Source: Streptomyces sp. BK239
Lineage (GTDB): Bacteria; Actinomycetota; Actinomycetes; Streptomycetales; Streptomycetaceae
DNA length: 64,000 nt
NCBI RefSeq assembly: GCF_004217285.1
Contig: NZ_SHKS01000005.1
Location: 1 to 64,000 of the forward strand
Reading direction: 5' to 3'
This document shows positions 41,956 to 50,576 of the stretch, one piece after another (within the stretch, counting starts at the first letter, position 1; each line of letters opens with the position of its first letter). Position numbers and translations under genes: made by a program. The notes beneath the pieces are model-generated. The model was given only the letters and a program-made list of their open reading frames with translations, did no database searches and was not told where the DNA came from.

Positions 41956-42855
41956 TCAGCCGCGCAGGGAATCGGCGAGCTGGGCGGCCAGATTCCGGGC
42001 CCTGTCCTGCATTTCCTCGCTGTCGGGGACCGTGCCGATCGTGGTCGGCTGCTCCTCGTACCGGACGGTCACAATGACGTTCGACGTGCGGAACGCCACA
42101 GTCACCGTCCGCTGCTTGGCCGTCGAGGCGGAGCTGTCGAGGGCGTCGTCGACGAAGGCCTCGTCGCCCAGGCCTTCGAGCAGGCGGGGCTGGAGCTCGG
42201 CGGAGGTGGTGGCCGAGGGGGACGGGCCGGTGGACGAATTCCCCGAGGGGCTCGCGGGGGCGCTCGCCGGGGGAGCGGCCGAGGCGGAGCCCGCGCCGCC
42301 GGCCGCGGGGCTGACGCCCGAGGAGGGGCTCGTGCCCGTCGGTGAGGGGGCGGCGGAGGAGGAGGGCGAGGCGGACGGGGAGCCGGTCGCCGAGGAGACG
42401 GCGGGCGCGGGCAGGTCGGCCGCCGTGACCTTGCCCGCGAACAAATCCTCGGCCTCGGTGTCGTCGCTGACGGCGGTGTCGTACGACACCACGCGCTCGA
42501 AGTCGACGAGGAGGTGGTCGGTGGCGTCCGCCGACTCCACCTTCCAACGGCATCCCGTCTTGCGGTCGGTGTCGAACGTCTGGGTCGCCTCGCCCCCGTA
42601 GGCGGCCTCGCGCCGGACCGGGTCGGCGATCTCGCGCGCGCCGGGCAGCAGCGCGTCGAGTGTGCCGCGGCTGACGGCGCGACAGGCCTCCGGGAGGGTG
42701 GCGTACCGGCCGGGCTCCGCGGCGGCGCTGGCGGTGCCGGCCTTGCCCGGGTTGGCGTCGTCCGTGGGGCCCCGGTCGTCCGAGCCGCCGGTGCAGCCGG
42801 CCAGCAGCGCCGCGATGAGGGCGGCGGCGCCGGGTACGTACGCCTTCCGCTGCAC
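41956..42855 (-). CDS. DUF3558-family lipoprotein, paralogue
   Basis: A 299-residue lipoprotein with signal peptide VQRKAYVPGAAALIAALLAG and lipobox LAGC. The same pattern recurs (YATLPEACRAVSRGTLDALL, GCRWKVESADATDHLLVDF), interrupted by a ~70-residue Ser/Pro-rich insert, and ends with VTVAFRTSNVIVTVRYEE. AGGAG lies six bases before the GTG at 42855. With its neighbour it forms a tandem pair on one strand, divergent from rtcB. Confidence 0.83.
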   Translation of the reverse strand: MQRKAYVPGAAALIAALLAGCTGGSDDRGPTDDANPGKAGTASAAAEPGRYATLPEACRAVSRGTLDALLPGAREIADPVRREAAYGGEATQTFDTDRKTGCRWKVESADATDHLLVDFERVVSYDTAVSDDTEAEDLFAGKVTAADLPAPAVSSATGSPSASPSSSAAPSPTGTSPSSGVSPAAGGAGSASAAPPASAPASPSGNSSTGPSPSATTSAELQPRLLEGLGDEAFVDDALDSSASTAKQRTVTVAFRTSNVIVTVRYEEQPTTIGTVPDSEEMQDRARNLAAQLADSLRG

Positions 42856-43038
42856 GGTCGGCTCCTCTCGACGGTCACATGCTGGACGGTTATTCGCTTG
42901 CCGGGCGGGGGCGGCCGCTGGAGACAATGTGTATCGCACGCGACGCCGTGGATGCCGGTCCGCCGTCCGGTACGTCGACCTTGGCACCGGTTTTGCGATT
43001 CGATACTTCTGTTGGTTTTCCGGGGGAATGAGGGCTGT

Positions 43039-44232
43039 ATGTCGTACGTGGAGATGCCGGGCGCGAAGGTCCCCATCCGTATGTGGGCCGACCCGGCGAC
43101 GGTCGAGGAGGGGGCGCTGCAGCAGCTGCGCAACGTCGCCACCCTGCCCTGGATCAAGGGGCTCGCCGTGATGCCGGACGTGCACTACGGGAAGGGCGCG
43201 ACGGTCGGTTCGGTCATCGCGATGCGGGGCGCGGTCTGCCCGGCGGCGGTCGGCGTCGACATCGGCTGCGGGATGTCCGCGGTGAGGACCTCCCTGACGG
43301 CGAACGACCTTCCCGGGGACCTGTCCCGGCTGCGCTCCAAGATCGAGCAGGCCATCCCGGTGGGCCGGGGGATGCATCAGGACGCGGTCGACCCGGCCGG
43401 GATGCACGGCTTCGCCACCGCGGGCTGGGACGACTTCTGGGGACGGTTCGACGGGATCGCGGACGCGGTCAAGTTCCGCCAGGATCGCGCCACGAAGCAG
43501 ATGGGAACGCTCGGCAGCGGGAACCACTTTGTCGAAGTCTGCACGGATACGACCGGTTCCGTCTGGCTGATGCTGCACTCCGGTTCCCGGAACATCGGCA
43601 AGGAGCTCGCCGAGTTCCACATCGGCGTGGCCCAGAAGCTGCCGCACAACCAGGGGCTGGTCGATCGCGACCTCGCCGTCTTCGTCGCGGACACCCCGCA
43701 GATGGCGGCGTACCGCAACGACCTGTTCTGGGCGCAGGAGTACGCGAAGTACAACCGCACCCTCATGATGGCGCTCCTGAAGGACGTGGTCCGCAAGGAG
43801 TTCCGGAAGGCGAAGCCGACGTTCGAGCCGGAGATCAGCGCGCACCACAACTATGTCGCGGAGGAGCGCTACGACGGGATGGACCTGCTCGTGACCCGCA
43901 AGGGCGCGATCCGGGCCGGTTCCGGCGAGTACGGGATCATCCCGGGCTCCATGGGCACGGGTTCGTACATCGTGAAGGGCCTCGGCAACGAGAAGGCGTT
44001 CAACTCGGCCTCGCACGGCGCGGGGCGGCGCATGAGCCGCAACGCGGCGAAGCGGCGCTTCTCCACGAGGGACCTGGAGGAGCAGACGCGGGGCGTGGAG
44101 TGCCGCAAGGACTCCGGCGTCGTGGACGAGATCCCGAGCGCGTACAAGCCGATCGAGCAGGTCATCGAGCAGCAGCGGGACCTCGTGGAGGTCGTGGCGA
44201 AGCTGAAGCAGGTCGTCTGCGTGAAGGGCTGA
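43039..44232 (+). CDS. rtcB: RNA-splicing ligase RtcB
   Basis: A 397-residue GTP- and Mn-dependent RNA ligase that joins 2',3'-cyclic phosphate or 3'-phosphate ends to 5'-OH ends. Seen: MPDVHYGKGATVGSVIA, DIGCGMSAVRT (metal-binding Cys77), LGSGNHFVEV, HSGSRNIGKE, and SHGAGRRMSRNAAK, which contains the guanylylated histidine region. Length is normal for the bacterial type. No archease or RtcA gene lies beside it. Confidence 0.95.
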   Translation: MSYVEMPGAKVPIRMWADPATVEEGALQQLRNVATLPWIKGLAVMPDVHYGKGATVGSVIAMRGAVCPAAVGVDIGCGMSAVRTSLTANDLPGDLSRLRSKIEQAIPVGRGMHQDAVDPAGMHGFATAGWDDFWGRFDGIADAVKFRQDRATKQMGTLGSGNHFVEVCTDTTGSVWLMLHSGSRNIGKELAEFHIGVAQKLPHNQGLVDRDLAVFVADTPQMAAYRNDLFWAQEYAKYNRTLMMALLKDVVRKEFRKAKPTFEPEISAHHNYVAEERYDGMDLLVTRKGAIRAGSGEYGIIPGSMGTGSYIVKGLGNEKAFNSASHGAGRRMSRNAAKRRFSTRDLEEQTRGVECRKDSGVVDEIPSAYKPIEQVIEQQRDLVEVVAKLKQVVCVKG

Positions 44233-44240
44233 CGCGGTGA

Positions 44241-44268
44241 GGGGCTCGGGCCCGTCGGCCCGGGCCCC
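44241..44268 (+). terminator. Terminator after rtcB
   Basis: GGGGCTCGGGCC and GGCCCGGGCCCC form a nearly perfect GC hairpin 8 bp after the rtcB stop, followed by TTCT. It separates rtcB from the converging phosphatase gene. Confidence 0.75.
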
Positions 44269-44279
44269 TTCTGCGCGCG

Positions 44280-45557
44280 TCAGCCGAGCCGCTTCTCCAG
44301 CAGTGTCACCGCGTACGGGCTTCCGCCGCCGCCGGGGCTGCCCGGAGTGGGCGGCTTGGCGCGCTGTTCGCCCACGACCTTGTAGCCGGCCGCCTCGTAG
44401 TAGGCGCGCAGGCGGGGGTTGGAGGCGAGGCAGTCCAGTCGGGCGTAGGCGCGGCCGGTCGCGGCGATGACGGACTCGGCGTGTGCCAGCATGCGGCGGC
44501 CGGTGCCGGGCGGGGACGTGTGCGGGGCCGTCATCAGACGGTGCACGTAGCCGGCCTCGGGCGGGCGGGGGCCCCAGGCCGCCGGGTCGTCCCACCAGAT
44601 TTCCCAGGCGCCGGCGGTCACGCCCGCCGCCCGGGCCAGCCACACCTCGCCCTCGCGCATCCGGGTGCGGAAGTGTGCCTCGGACTTGCCGCCCGGCGTC
44701 CACTGGTCGATGCCCCGGGCCGTCTGCCACAGGGCGGCCGTGTCGTGCAGACGGACCAGCGCGGGGGCGTCCTCGGGGCTCGCCCGGTGGAACGTCAGCT
44801 CGGGCCAGGCGGTGGGGACCGGCTCCAGCAGCTTGCCGCGCAGGGCGGTGGCGAGGGCACGCGAGTCCAGGCCGAGGACCTGGGCGACGTACCGCTCGGC
44901 GCTGCCGTGGCGGGAGTTCAGGGCCGCGAGGTACAGGCGCATCACCTGCGCGGGGGCGCGGCCGAAGCCGGGCCAGGCGGGCGTGCGGCCGTCGTTGCGT
45001 GCGCGCCAGTCGGCGAGCAGGGCGTCCGTCGCCAGTTCCGTGAGACTGAAGTCCTCGGCGATCACCTGCTCCTCGACGCCGAGCAGCCCCAGGACCAGCG
45101 CCGCCAGCTGGCCCGTGCGGTCCTTGCCCGAGGCGCAGTGGAAGACGAGCGGGGCGTCGGCCGCCGCGATCAGCTCCAGCGCCTCGCGGATCTCCTTCGC
45201 GCCGTCGTGCGCCACCTCCATGTACCGCTCGGCGAGGTAGGGGGCCGGGTCCACGTCGGCGCCCTGGACTGCCTGGTCGTAGGGGCGGTGCTCGATGCTG
45301 AGGTTGCGGTACGTGAAGGAGGGGTGCGCGGGGATCCGGCCCCGGCCCTCCGCCTCCCAGGGGTGGCGCAGGTCGATCACCGTGCCGACGCCGAGGGACA
45401 GGAACCGCTCCCAGTCCGGCGTGCCCTCGGTCAGCTTGCCCAGCGAGTCCGCCCGGAACAGCCGCCCCGGACGGACCCGGTGACGGCCGTCCGCGGTGCG
45501 ATAACCACCCAGGTCACGGAAGTTGTGCAGCGTCTCGAACGGTATGTGTCTGTCCAC
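44280..45557 (-). CDS. Tyrosine phosphatase-GNAT acetyltransferase fusion
   Basis: A 425-residue two-domain protein. Residues ~1-265 are a tyrosine phosphatase of the PF13350 type: FRDLGGYRTADGRHRVRPG at the start and the P-loop VFHCASGKDRTGQ with nucleophile Cys141. Residues ~270-425 are a GNAT N-acetyltransferase: ASPEDAPALVRLHDTAALW, TGRRMLAHAESVIAATGR, NPRLRAYYEAAGYKVV. The phosphatase half alone is common; the fusion joins phosphate removal and acetyl transfer on one chain. GTG at 45557 matches the usual start of the phosphatase family. Confidence 0.88.
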   Translation of the reverse strand: MDRHIPFETLHNFRDLGGYRTADGRHRVRPGRLFRADSLGKLTEGTPDWERFLSLGVGTVIDLRHPWEAEGRGRIPAHPSFTYRNLSIEHRPYDQAVQGADVDPAPYLAERYMEVAHDGAKEIREALELIAAADAPLVFHCASGKDRTGQLAALVLGLLGVEEQVIAEDFSLTELATDALLADWRARNDGRTPAWPGFGRAPAQVMRLYLAALNSRHGSAERYVAQVLGLDSRALATALRGKLLEPVPTAWPELTFHRASPEDAPALVRLHDTAALWQTARGIDQWTPGGKSEAHFRTRMREGEVWLARAAGVTAGAWEIWWDDPAAWGPRPPEAGYVHRLMTAPHTSPPGTGRRMLAHAESVIAATGRAYARLDCLASNPRLRAYYEAAGYKVVGEQRAKPPTPGSPGGGGSPYAVTLLEKRLG

Positions 45558-45700
45558 GGACGCGACTTTACGGCCCGGACGGGGACCGGGCCGGGCCGTC
45601 GCGCTGTCTTCGCCTTCACCGGAGACGCGATTGCACTCAGCCGTCCGGCCCGCTGCCGGAGCCGTTCGGCTCGCCGAATGCCGGATGACGGGGGATTGCG

Positions 45701-45934
45701 ATGGAGCGGGTGCGTGTGTCGGTCTGCGCGGCGGGACTGGTGCTGGTCCTGGGAGGTCTGCTCGCCGGCTGCTCCTCCGACGAGTACCACGACGAGCGGG
45801 TGCGGCGCCGCGTGTGCCGCGCCCGCGCACGCAGCCGGGTGAGGGGGCCGGCCGGGCGTCAGAGTTCCCTGTGGACCTTCGTGTTGGAGGCCTGGGCGCG
45901 GGGGCGCAGGACCAGGAGGTCGACGTTGACGTGA
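45701..45934 (+). CDS. Possible small lipoprotein
   Basis: A 77-residue frame starting MERVRVSVCAAGLVLVLGGL with lipobox LAGC and SSDEYHDE after it, preceded by GGGGGATT. The N-terminal half looks like a real lipoprotein signal. The C-terminal half is Arg-rich and overlaps the 3' end of the SDR gene on the other strand by 76 bp. It could be a short real protein or a chance frame. Confidence 0.4.
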   Translation: MERVRVSVCAAGLVLVLGGLLAGCSSDEYHDERVRRRVCRARARSRVRGPAGRQSSLWTFVLEAWARGRRTRRSTLT

Positions 45935-46635
45935 CTGGGACGGGTCACCGCCCAGGTGATCGTCTCGGCCACGTCGTCGGCGGTGAGGGGTTCGGCCACG
46001 CCCTCGTACACCTTCGCCGCCTTGTCCTGGTCGCCGCCGAAGCGGGTCAGGGCGAACTCGTCGGTCTTCACCATGCCGGGGGCGATCTCGATCACCCGGA
46101 CCGGCTGTCCGACGATCTCCAGGCGCAGCGTCTCGGCCAGCACATGGGCGCCGTGCTTGGCGGCGACGTAGCCCCCGCCGCCCTCGTAGGTGCCGTGCCC
46201 GGCCGTGGAGGACACCACGACGACGGTGCCGTCGCCGCCGGCGACCAGCTTGGGCAGCAGGGCCTGGGTGAGGTTCAGGGTGCCGATGACGTTGGTCTCG
46301 TACATGGTGCGCCAGTCGGCCGGGTCGCCGGTGGCCACCGGGTCGGCGCCGAGCGCACCGCCCGCGTTGTTGACGAGGACGCCGATCGTCCGGAAGGCGG
46401 TGGCGAACTCGTCCACGGCGGCGCGGTCGGTGACGTCCAGCTGGTACGCGGTCGCCGAGCCGCCCGCCGCGACCAGTTCCTCGGCCAGCGCCTCGATACG
46501 GTCCTTGCGGCGGGCGGTGAGGACCACGCGGTAGCCGGCCGCGGCGAGCCGGCGGGCGGTGGCGGCGCCGATTCCGCTGCTCGCACCGGTGACGACGGCG
46601 ATGCGGGAGGCGGCGGACGGTACGGCGGTGGCCAT
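45859..46635 (-). CDS. SDR-family oxidoreductase
   Basis: A 258-residue classical short-chain dehydrogenase. TGASSGIGAATARRL is the NADP(H) site, with Arg-Arg after the second strand favouring NADP; NNAGGALG follows. The catalytic Ser is in VVVVSSTAGHG, but the usual Tyr/Lys pair appears as GGYVAAKHGAH (Y and K kept). This type reduces 3-hydroxy acids such as serine or 3-hydroxypropionate semialdehydes (YdfG-like); the substrate is uncertain. AGGAG lies 9 nt before the ATG. Confidence 0.92.
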   Translation of the reverse strand: MATAVPSAASRIAVVTGASSGIGAATARRLAAAGYRVVLTARRKDRIEALAEELVAAGGSATAYQLDVTDRAAVDEFATAFRTIGVLVNNAGGALGADPVATGDPADWRTMYETNVIGTLNLTQALLPKLVAGGDGTVVVVSSTAGHGTYEGGGGYVAAKHGAHVLAETLRLEIVGQPVRVIEIAPGMVKTDEFALTRFGGDQDKAAKVYEGVAEPLTADDVAETITWAVTRPSHVNVDLLVLRPRAQASNTKVHREL

Positions 46636-46774
46636 GGGAGTGACTCCTGGGTCGGCGTGGTGGCGCGCGGGACGCGACGCGAGGTGCGCGAGGGACGCAG
46701 CCAGGATAGGCACGCGGAGATCACCGGCGACCGGTGATCTTGCTTTTCGGACGCACCGGTGCGCGTCGCCCCGG

Positions 46775-47113
46775 TCAGCCGCCGTTGCGCGGCGCCCACA
46801 TGATCAGGGCCATGCCGGCGAGGCAGACCAGCGCGCCGGTCACGTCCCACCGGTCGGGGCGGTAGCCGTCGGCGACCATGCCCCAGGCCAGCGAACCGGC
46901 GACGAACACCCCGCCGTACGCGGCCAGGACGCGGCCGAACTCGGCGTCCGCCTGGAGCGTGGCGACGAACCCGTACGCGCCGAGGGCCATGACGCCGGCG
47001 CCGATCCACAGCCATCCGCGGTGCTCGCGCACCCCCTGCCAGACCAGCCAGGCGCCCCCGATCTCCAGCAGCGCGGCGACGGCGAACAGGGCGGCGGAGC
47101 GGAGCACGGACAT
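46775..47113 (-). CDS. YnfA/UPF0060 family small membrane protein
   Basis: A 112-residue protein with four transmembrane helices. ALLEIGGAWLVWQGVREHRG, GAGVMALGAYGFVATLQ, FGRVLAAYGGVFVAGSLAWG and the C-terminal WDVTGALVCLAGMALIMWAP match the UPF0060/YnfA family, which is related to small multidrug resistance transporters. It is divergent from the MarR regulator gene (47213), 99 bp away, which may control it. Confidence 0.93.
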   Translation of the reverse strand: MSVLRSAALFAVAALLEIGGAWLVWQGVREHRGWLWIGAGVMALGAYGFVATLQADAEFGRVLAAYGGVFVAGSLAWGMVADGYRPDRWDVTGALVCLAGMALIMWAPRNGG

Positions 47114-47212
47114 ACGAGCAGCGTCGCACGCGCCGGGCGCCGTCTCCGGGTCGGGCCGGTTCCGCGGCGTCGTACGATGCGCGGACGGCGCTGACGAAAG
47201 GGTGTGCGGGCG

Positions 47213-47686
47213 ATGTCCGGGAACGTGCGGTCGCGGTTGCTGGACGAGCTGTCCACCGTCTCCCGCCGGTACATGGCGGCGTTCGCGCTGTTCAACCAGG
47301 CCGTCGCCGACCGCCTCGGGCTGCACCCCACCGACTTGCAGTGTCTGAACCTGCTGTCGCTGGAGCGGGAGCCGGTGACGACGGGCCGGGTCGCGGAGCT
47401 GACGGGGCTGACCACCGGGTCGGCGACCCGGCTGGTGGACCGGCTGGAGAAGGCGGGCTACGTCGTGCGGCGGCGGGACGCGGCCGACCGGCGGCGGGTG
47501 CTGGTGGCGGCCGTGCCGGAGCGGATCGCCGAGTTCGGGCGGACCTGCGAGCGGCTGGGCGGTGACTGGTCGCCCCTCTTCCAGGACCTGGACGACACCG
47601 AACTCGCCGTCATCGTCGGGCACATGAGGCGGACCGTGGAGTTCAGCGGCGAGCAGGTCGCGCGGCTGCGGGAAGGCGCGGTGTAG
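47213..47686 (+). CDS. MarR-family transcriptional regulator
   Basis: A 157-residue winged-helix regulator: TGRVAELTGLTTGSATRLVD (recognition helix), RLEKAGYVVRRRDAADRRRV (wing). Such proteins are dimeric repressors released by small aromatic ligands or oxidants. It sits between the divergent ynfA-like gene and the downstream permease gene, 3 bp away, so its targets are probably these neighbours. GTG at 47204 is an alternative start. Confidence 0.92.
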   Translation: MSGNVRSRLLDELSTVSRRYMAAFALFNQAVADRLGLHPTDLQCLNLLSLEREPVTTGRVAELTGLTTGSATRLVDRLEKAGYVVRRRDAADRRRVLVAAVPERIAEFGRTCERLGGDWSPLFQDLDDTELAVIVGHMRRTVEFSGEQVARLREGAV

Positions 47687-47689
47687 GGC

Positions 47690-48757
47690 ATGGGGGCGGT
47701 CGGCGACACCGGCATACACACGGATGTACGGGCGGACTGCGGGGGCGGGCGCGGAGGCGGCCGCGGGCAGGACGGCGACCGGGAGGCGCGGCCCGCACGC
47801 GGACTGCCCCGGCACTGGCTTCTGCTGCTGCTCGCGGCCGCCGTGGCGCCGGGCGCGCTGCTGGTGCTGGTCGGGCGGGGGCTGGAGGAGCCGGCCGTGC
47901 AGGCGTGGCGGACCGTGTGCCTCGCGGTGACCGTGCAGGCGGTGCCGTTCCTGCTGCTGGGGACGGCCCTGTCGGGGGCGATCAACGCGTTCGTGCCCGA
48001 GCGGGTGTTCAGCCGGCTGCTGCCGAAGCGGCCGGCGCTCGCGGTGCCGGTCGCGGGGGCCGCGGGCGTCGTGCTGCCGGGCTGCGAGTGCGCGTCGGTG
48101 CCGGTGGCGAGCAGTCTGATCGGCCGGGGGGTCACCCCGGCCGCCGCGTTCGCGTTCCTGCTCTCCGCGCCGGCCGTGAACCCGGTGGTGCTGACGGCCA
48201 CCGCGATCGCCTTCCCCGGCAGCCCGGCGATGGTGCTCGCGCGGCTGCTCGCCTCGCTGGTCACCGCGGCCGTGATGGGCTGGCTGTGGCTCTGGCTGGG
48301 GCGTGCGGAGTGGCTGAAGCCGGCCGTGCGGCACACCGGGCACCGGCCCGGGAACCGCCGGTGGACGGAGTTCCGGCGCGGCTTCCAGCACGACTTCCTG
48401 CACGCGGGCGGGTTCCTGGTGGTCGGCGCGATGGCCGCGGCGACCTTCAACGTGGCGGTGCCGCGTTCGGTCGTCGACACGTTCGCCGGTTCGCCCTGGC
48501 TGTCGGTGCTGTTCCTGGCGGTGCTGGCGATCGTGCTGGCGGTGTGCAGCGAGGCGGACGCGTTCGTGGCGGCCTCGCTGACCGGTTTCTCGCCGGTGGC
48601 GCGGCTGACGTTCATGGTGGTCGGGCCGATGGTCGACCTGAAGCTGATCGCGTTGCAGGCGGGGACGTTCGGGCGGGCCTTCGCGATCCGCTTCTCGACG
48701 GCCACGGCCGTCGTCGCGGTGGTGTGCAGCGCGGTGGTGGGAGGGGTGCTCCTTTGA
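47690..48757 (+). CDS. Two-part metal permease, DUF318/YraQ type
   Basis: A 355-residue membrane protein with about eight helices and two related halves. The hallmark LPGCECASVPVASSLI is the Cys-Cys motif of the DUF318 permeases. It is followed by LLSAPAVNPVVLTATAIAFP and, in the second half, CSEADAFVAASLTG. Partners in this family are thought to move metal or arsenite; here the TIGR03943 gene overlaps its stop, a pairing seen in zinc-responsive loci. The start is not well supported; the first 40 residues are Gly/Arg-rich. Confidence 0.87.
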   Translation: MGAVGDTGIHTDVRADCGGGRGGGRGQDGDREARPARGLPRHWLLLLLAAAVAPGALLVLVGRGLEEPAVQAWRTVCLAVTVQAVPFLLLGTALSGAINAFVPERVFSRLLPKRPALAVPVAGAAGVVLPGCECASVPVASSLIGRGVTPAAAFAFLLSAPAVNPVVLTATAIAFPGSPAMVLARLLASLVTAAVMGWLWLWLGRAEWLKPAVRHTGHRPGNRRWTEFRRGFQHDFLHAGGFLVVGAMAAATFNVAVPRSVVDTFAGSPWLSVLFLAVLAIVLAVCSEADAFVAASLTGFSPVARLTFMVVGPMVDLKLIALQAGTFGRAFAIRFSTATAVVAVVCSAVVGGVLL

Positions 48758-49617
48758 AGCGGCTGGCGCAGGCGGGGCTGCTGGTGCTGTGCGGGCTGGG
48801 CCTGTTGCAGGCCTCGCTGCTGACCGACGGCTATCTGCGCTATGTGAAGGAGGGCATGCGCCCGCTGCTGATCGTGTCGGGGGTGGTGCTGGTGCTCCTG
48901 GGGGCGGCGGAGGCCTGGTCGGCGTGGCGCGCCAGGGCCCGGGACGCCGGCGGCCACGGGCCGGGCGGCCGGGTGCACGACGGTCACGAGCACGCGGGTG
49001 ACGGGCCGGGTGGCCACGCGCACACCTCGCGAGACGACGGTGCCGATGACGCCCACGGCCACGCCGGTGAAGGCGAAGGCGCTCACGGGCACGACCACTC
49101 CGGCGTCCCCCGAGTCGCCTGGCTGCTGTTCCTCCCCGCGCTGAGCCTGCTCTTCTACGCCCCGCCCGCGCTGGGCTCGTACACCGCCGCCCGTGAGGCG
49201 CCCAAGGCGGTCGCCGTGGTCGACGAGGACGGGTTCGACCCGCTGCCCGCTACCTCGCCGCTGCCTATCACGCTGACCGACTTCACCCAGCGGGTGCAGC
49301 AGGACCCCAAGCAGGCGATCAAGGGCCGTACGGTCCGGATGACGGGGTTCGTCACCCCGGCGGGCGACGGCCGCGAAGGCTGGTACCTGACCCGGATCCT
49401 GCTGTCGTGCTGCGCGGCGGACGCCCAGTCGGTGAAGGTGCGGGTGTACGGGGTTCAGGCGCCGAAGGCCGATGCCTGGGTGACGGTGACGGGCGCCTGG
49501 CATGCCGAGGGCGCCCTCGGGACGTCGTCGGCGGCGGTCGCCCTGGACGCCCGGGGCGTCGAGAAGGTCGAGCGCCCCACGAACGGCTACACGGACTCGC
49601 TGCCGATCGGCTCGTGA
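48754..49617 (+). CDS. TIGR03943-family protein with His-rich loop
   Basis: A 287-residue membrane protein read from a TTG that overlaps the permease stop (TTGA). It has two N-terminal helices, a histidine- and glycine-rich loop (HDGHEHAGDGPGGHAHTS, then HGHAGEGEGAHGHDHS), a third helix, and a C-terminal extracytoplasmic domain (GRTVRMTGFVTPAG, TRILLSCCAADA, VTVTGAWHAEG). The His cluster probably binds zinc. With the permease it forms a two-gene transport module. Confidence 0.9.
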   Translation: MKRLAQAGLLVLCGLGLLQASLLTDGYLRYVKEGMRPLLIVSGVVLVLLGAAEAWSAWRARARDAGGHGPGGRVHDGHEHAGDGPGGHAHTSRDDGADDAHGHAGEGEGAHGHDHSGVPRVAWLLFLPALSLLFYAPPALGSYTAAREAPKAVAVVDEDGFDPLPATSPLPITLTDFTQRVQQDPKQAIKGRTVRMTGFVTPAGDGREGWYLTRILLSCCAADAQSVKVRVYGVQAPKADAWVTVTGAWHAEGALGTSSAAVALDARGVEKVERPTNGYTDSLPIGS

Positions 49618-50417
49618 CCCGCATCCCGTTTCCGGGCCGGTGAGTAAGCCGTCGGCGGCACCCCCACGGTCGCCTTGAAGTCCCGTACGAGATGGGCCTG
49701 GTCCGCGTATCCCAGGTCGGCGGCCAGTGCCGCCCAGTCGACGTTCGTCGAGGTCTCCGCGCGCTCCAGGGCCTCGTGGATGCGGTAGCGCAGGATGACC
49801 CACTTGGGGCCGACGCCCACATGGGCGGCGAAGAGGCGCTGGAGGCCGCGGACCGAGACGCCCTCCGCGCTCGCCAGGTCCGCGACGCGGCGGATCGTGC
49901 GGTCGGCGCGGATGCGGTCGGCCAGGGCCATGGCCCGGTCGGCGTCCGGGTCGGGCCGGGGGCCGAGGGTGAGCAGGCAGGCGTCGAGGGCCGCCACGCG
50001 GGCGTCCTCGTCGTCGGGGCCGAGGACGGCGACGGGGTCGACGCCGGTCAGCCGTACGCGGCGGCCCGTCCAGTCGCCGACCGGGCGGTCCGGGGCGAAC
50101 GGGCGGAAGCCGCCGGGCCGGAACTGCACGCCGCAGACCCGGCCCGTGCCCTCGAGTTTCTGGGTGAAGAGGCCGAGGCCGACGCCGGCGATCTCGGCGA
50201 AGGGCTCCTGGCCCTCGAACCGCTGGAAGACGATGTTCACCGAGGGGTGCGGGACCACATGGGAGGCGTACGGCTGGTCGAGGTCCCAGTCGATCAGCCA
50301 GTAGTGCTCCAGGTAGGGGCGCAGCGGCGGGGCCGGTTCGCGGCGGCGGAAGCGGACGCGCGCGAAGAGCTCCGCGGCGTCGACGATGCCTCGGGTGTCG
50401 CGGCGTGGGGCGGCCAT
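49587..50417 (-). CDS. AraC-family transcriptional regulator
   Basis: A 276-residue regulator with an N-terminal DUF6597-like domain (LRPYLEHYWLIDWDLDQPY, CGVQFRPGGFRPF) and a C-terminal AraC double helix-turn-helix: TIRRVADLASAEGVSVRGLQ, then WAALAADLGYADQAHLVRDF. The end overlaps the 3' end of the TIGR03943 gene on the other strand by 31 bp. It is divergent from the LLM gene, so may regulate it. Confidence 0.9.
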   Translation of the reverse strand: MAAPRRDTRGIVDAAELFARVRFRRREPAPPLRPYLEHYWLIDWDLDQPYASHVVPHPSVNIVFQRFEGQEPFAEIAGVGLGLFTQKLEGTGRVCGVQFRPGGFRPFAPDRPVGDWTGRRVRLTGVDPVAVLGPDDEDARVAALDACLLTLGPRPDPDADRAMALADRIRADRTIRRVADLASAEGVSVRGLQRLFAAHVGVGPKWVILRYRIHEALERAETSTNVDWAALAADLGYADQAHLVRDFKATVGVPPTAYSPARKRDAGHEPIGSESV

Positions 50418-50537
50418 GCGTCGATCGTAGGACGGGCCACCGACATCGCTCCCGCCACTCGTTCCGCGGTGATCGGGGTACCCGGCGAGCGGTCCCCGTG
50501 GAGGGGGAATAGGGGCTGGGGCGCCGTCGTTCAGCGG

Positions 50538-50576
50538 TATAGTTGAACCGTAAACAACTTTGGAGGTTGAGCGGCC
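50538..50576 (+). promoter_or_regulatory. Promoter, operator and ribosome site of the flavin-oxidoreductase operon
   Basis: TATAGT (50538-50543) is a good -10. An inverted repeat, AGTTG (50541-50545) and CAACT (50555-50559) with a 9-nt spacer, overlaps it and looks like a repressor site. GGAGG (50562-50566) is the ribosome site for ATG 50577. Confidence 0.6.
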
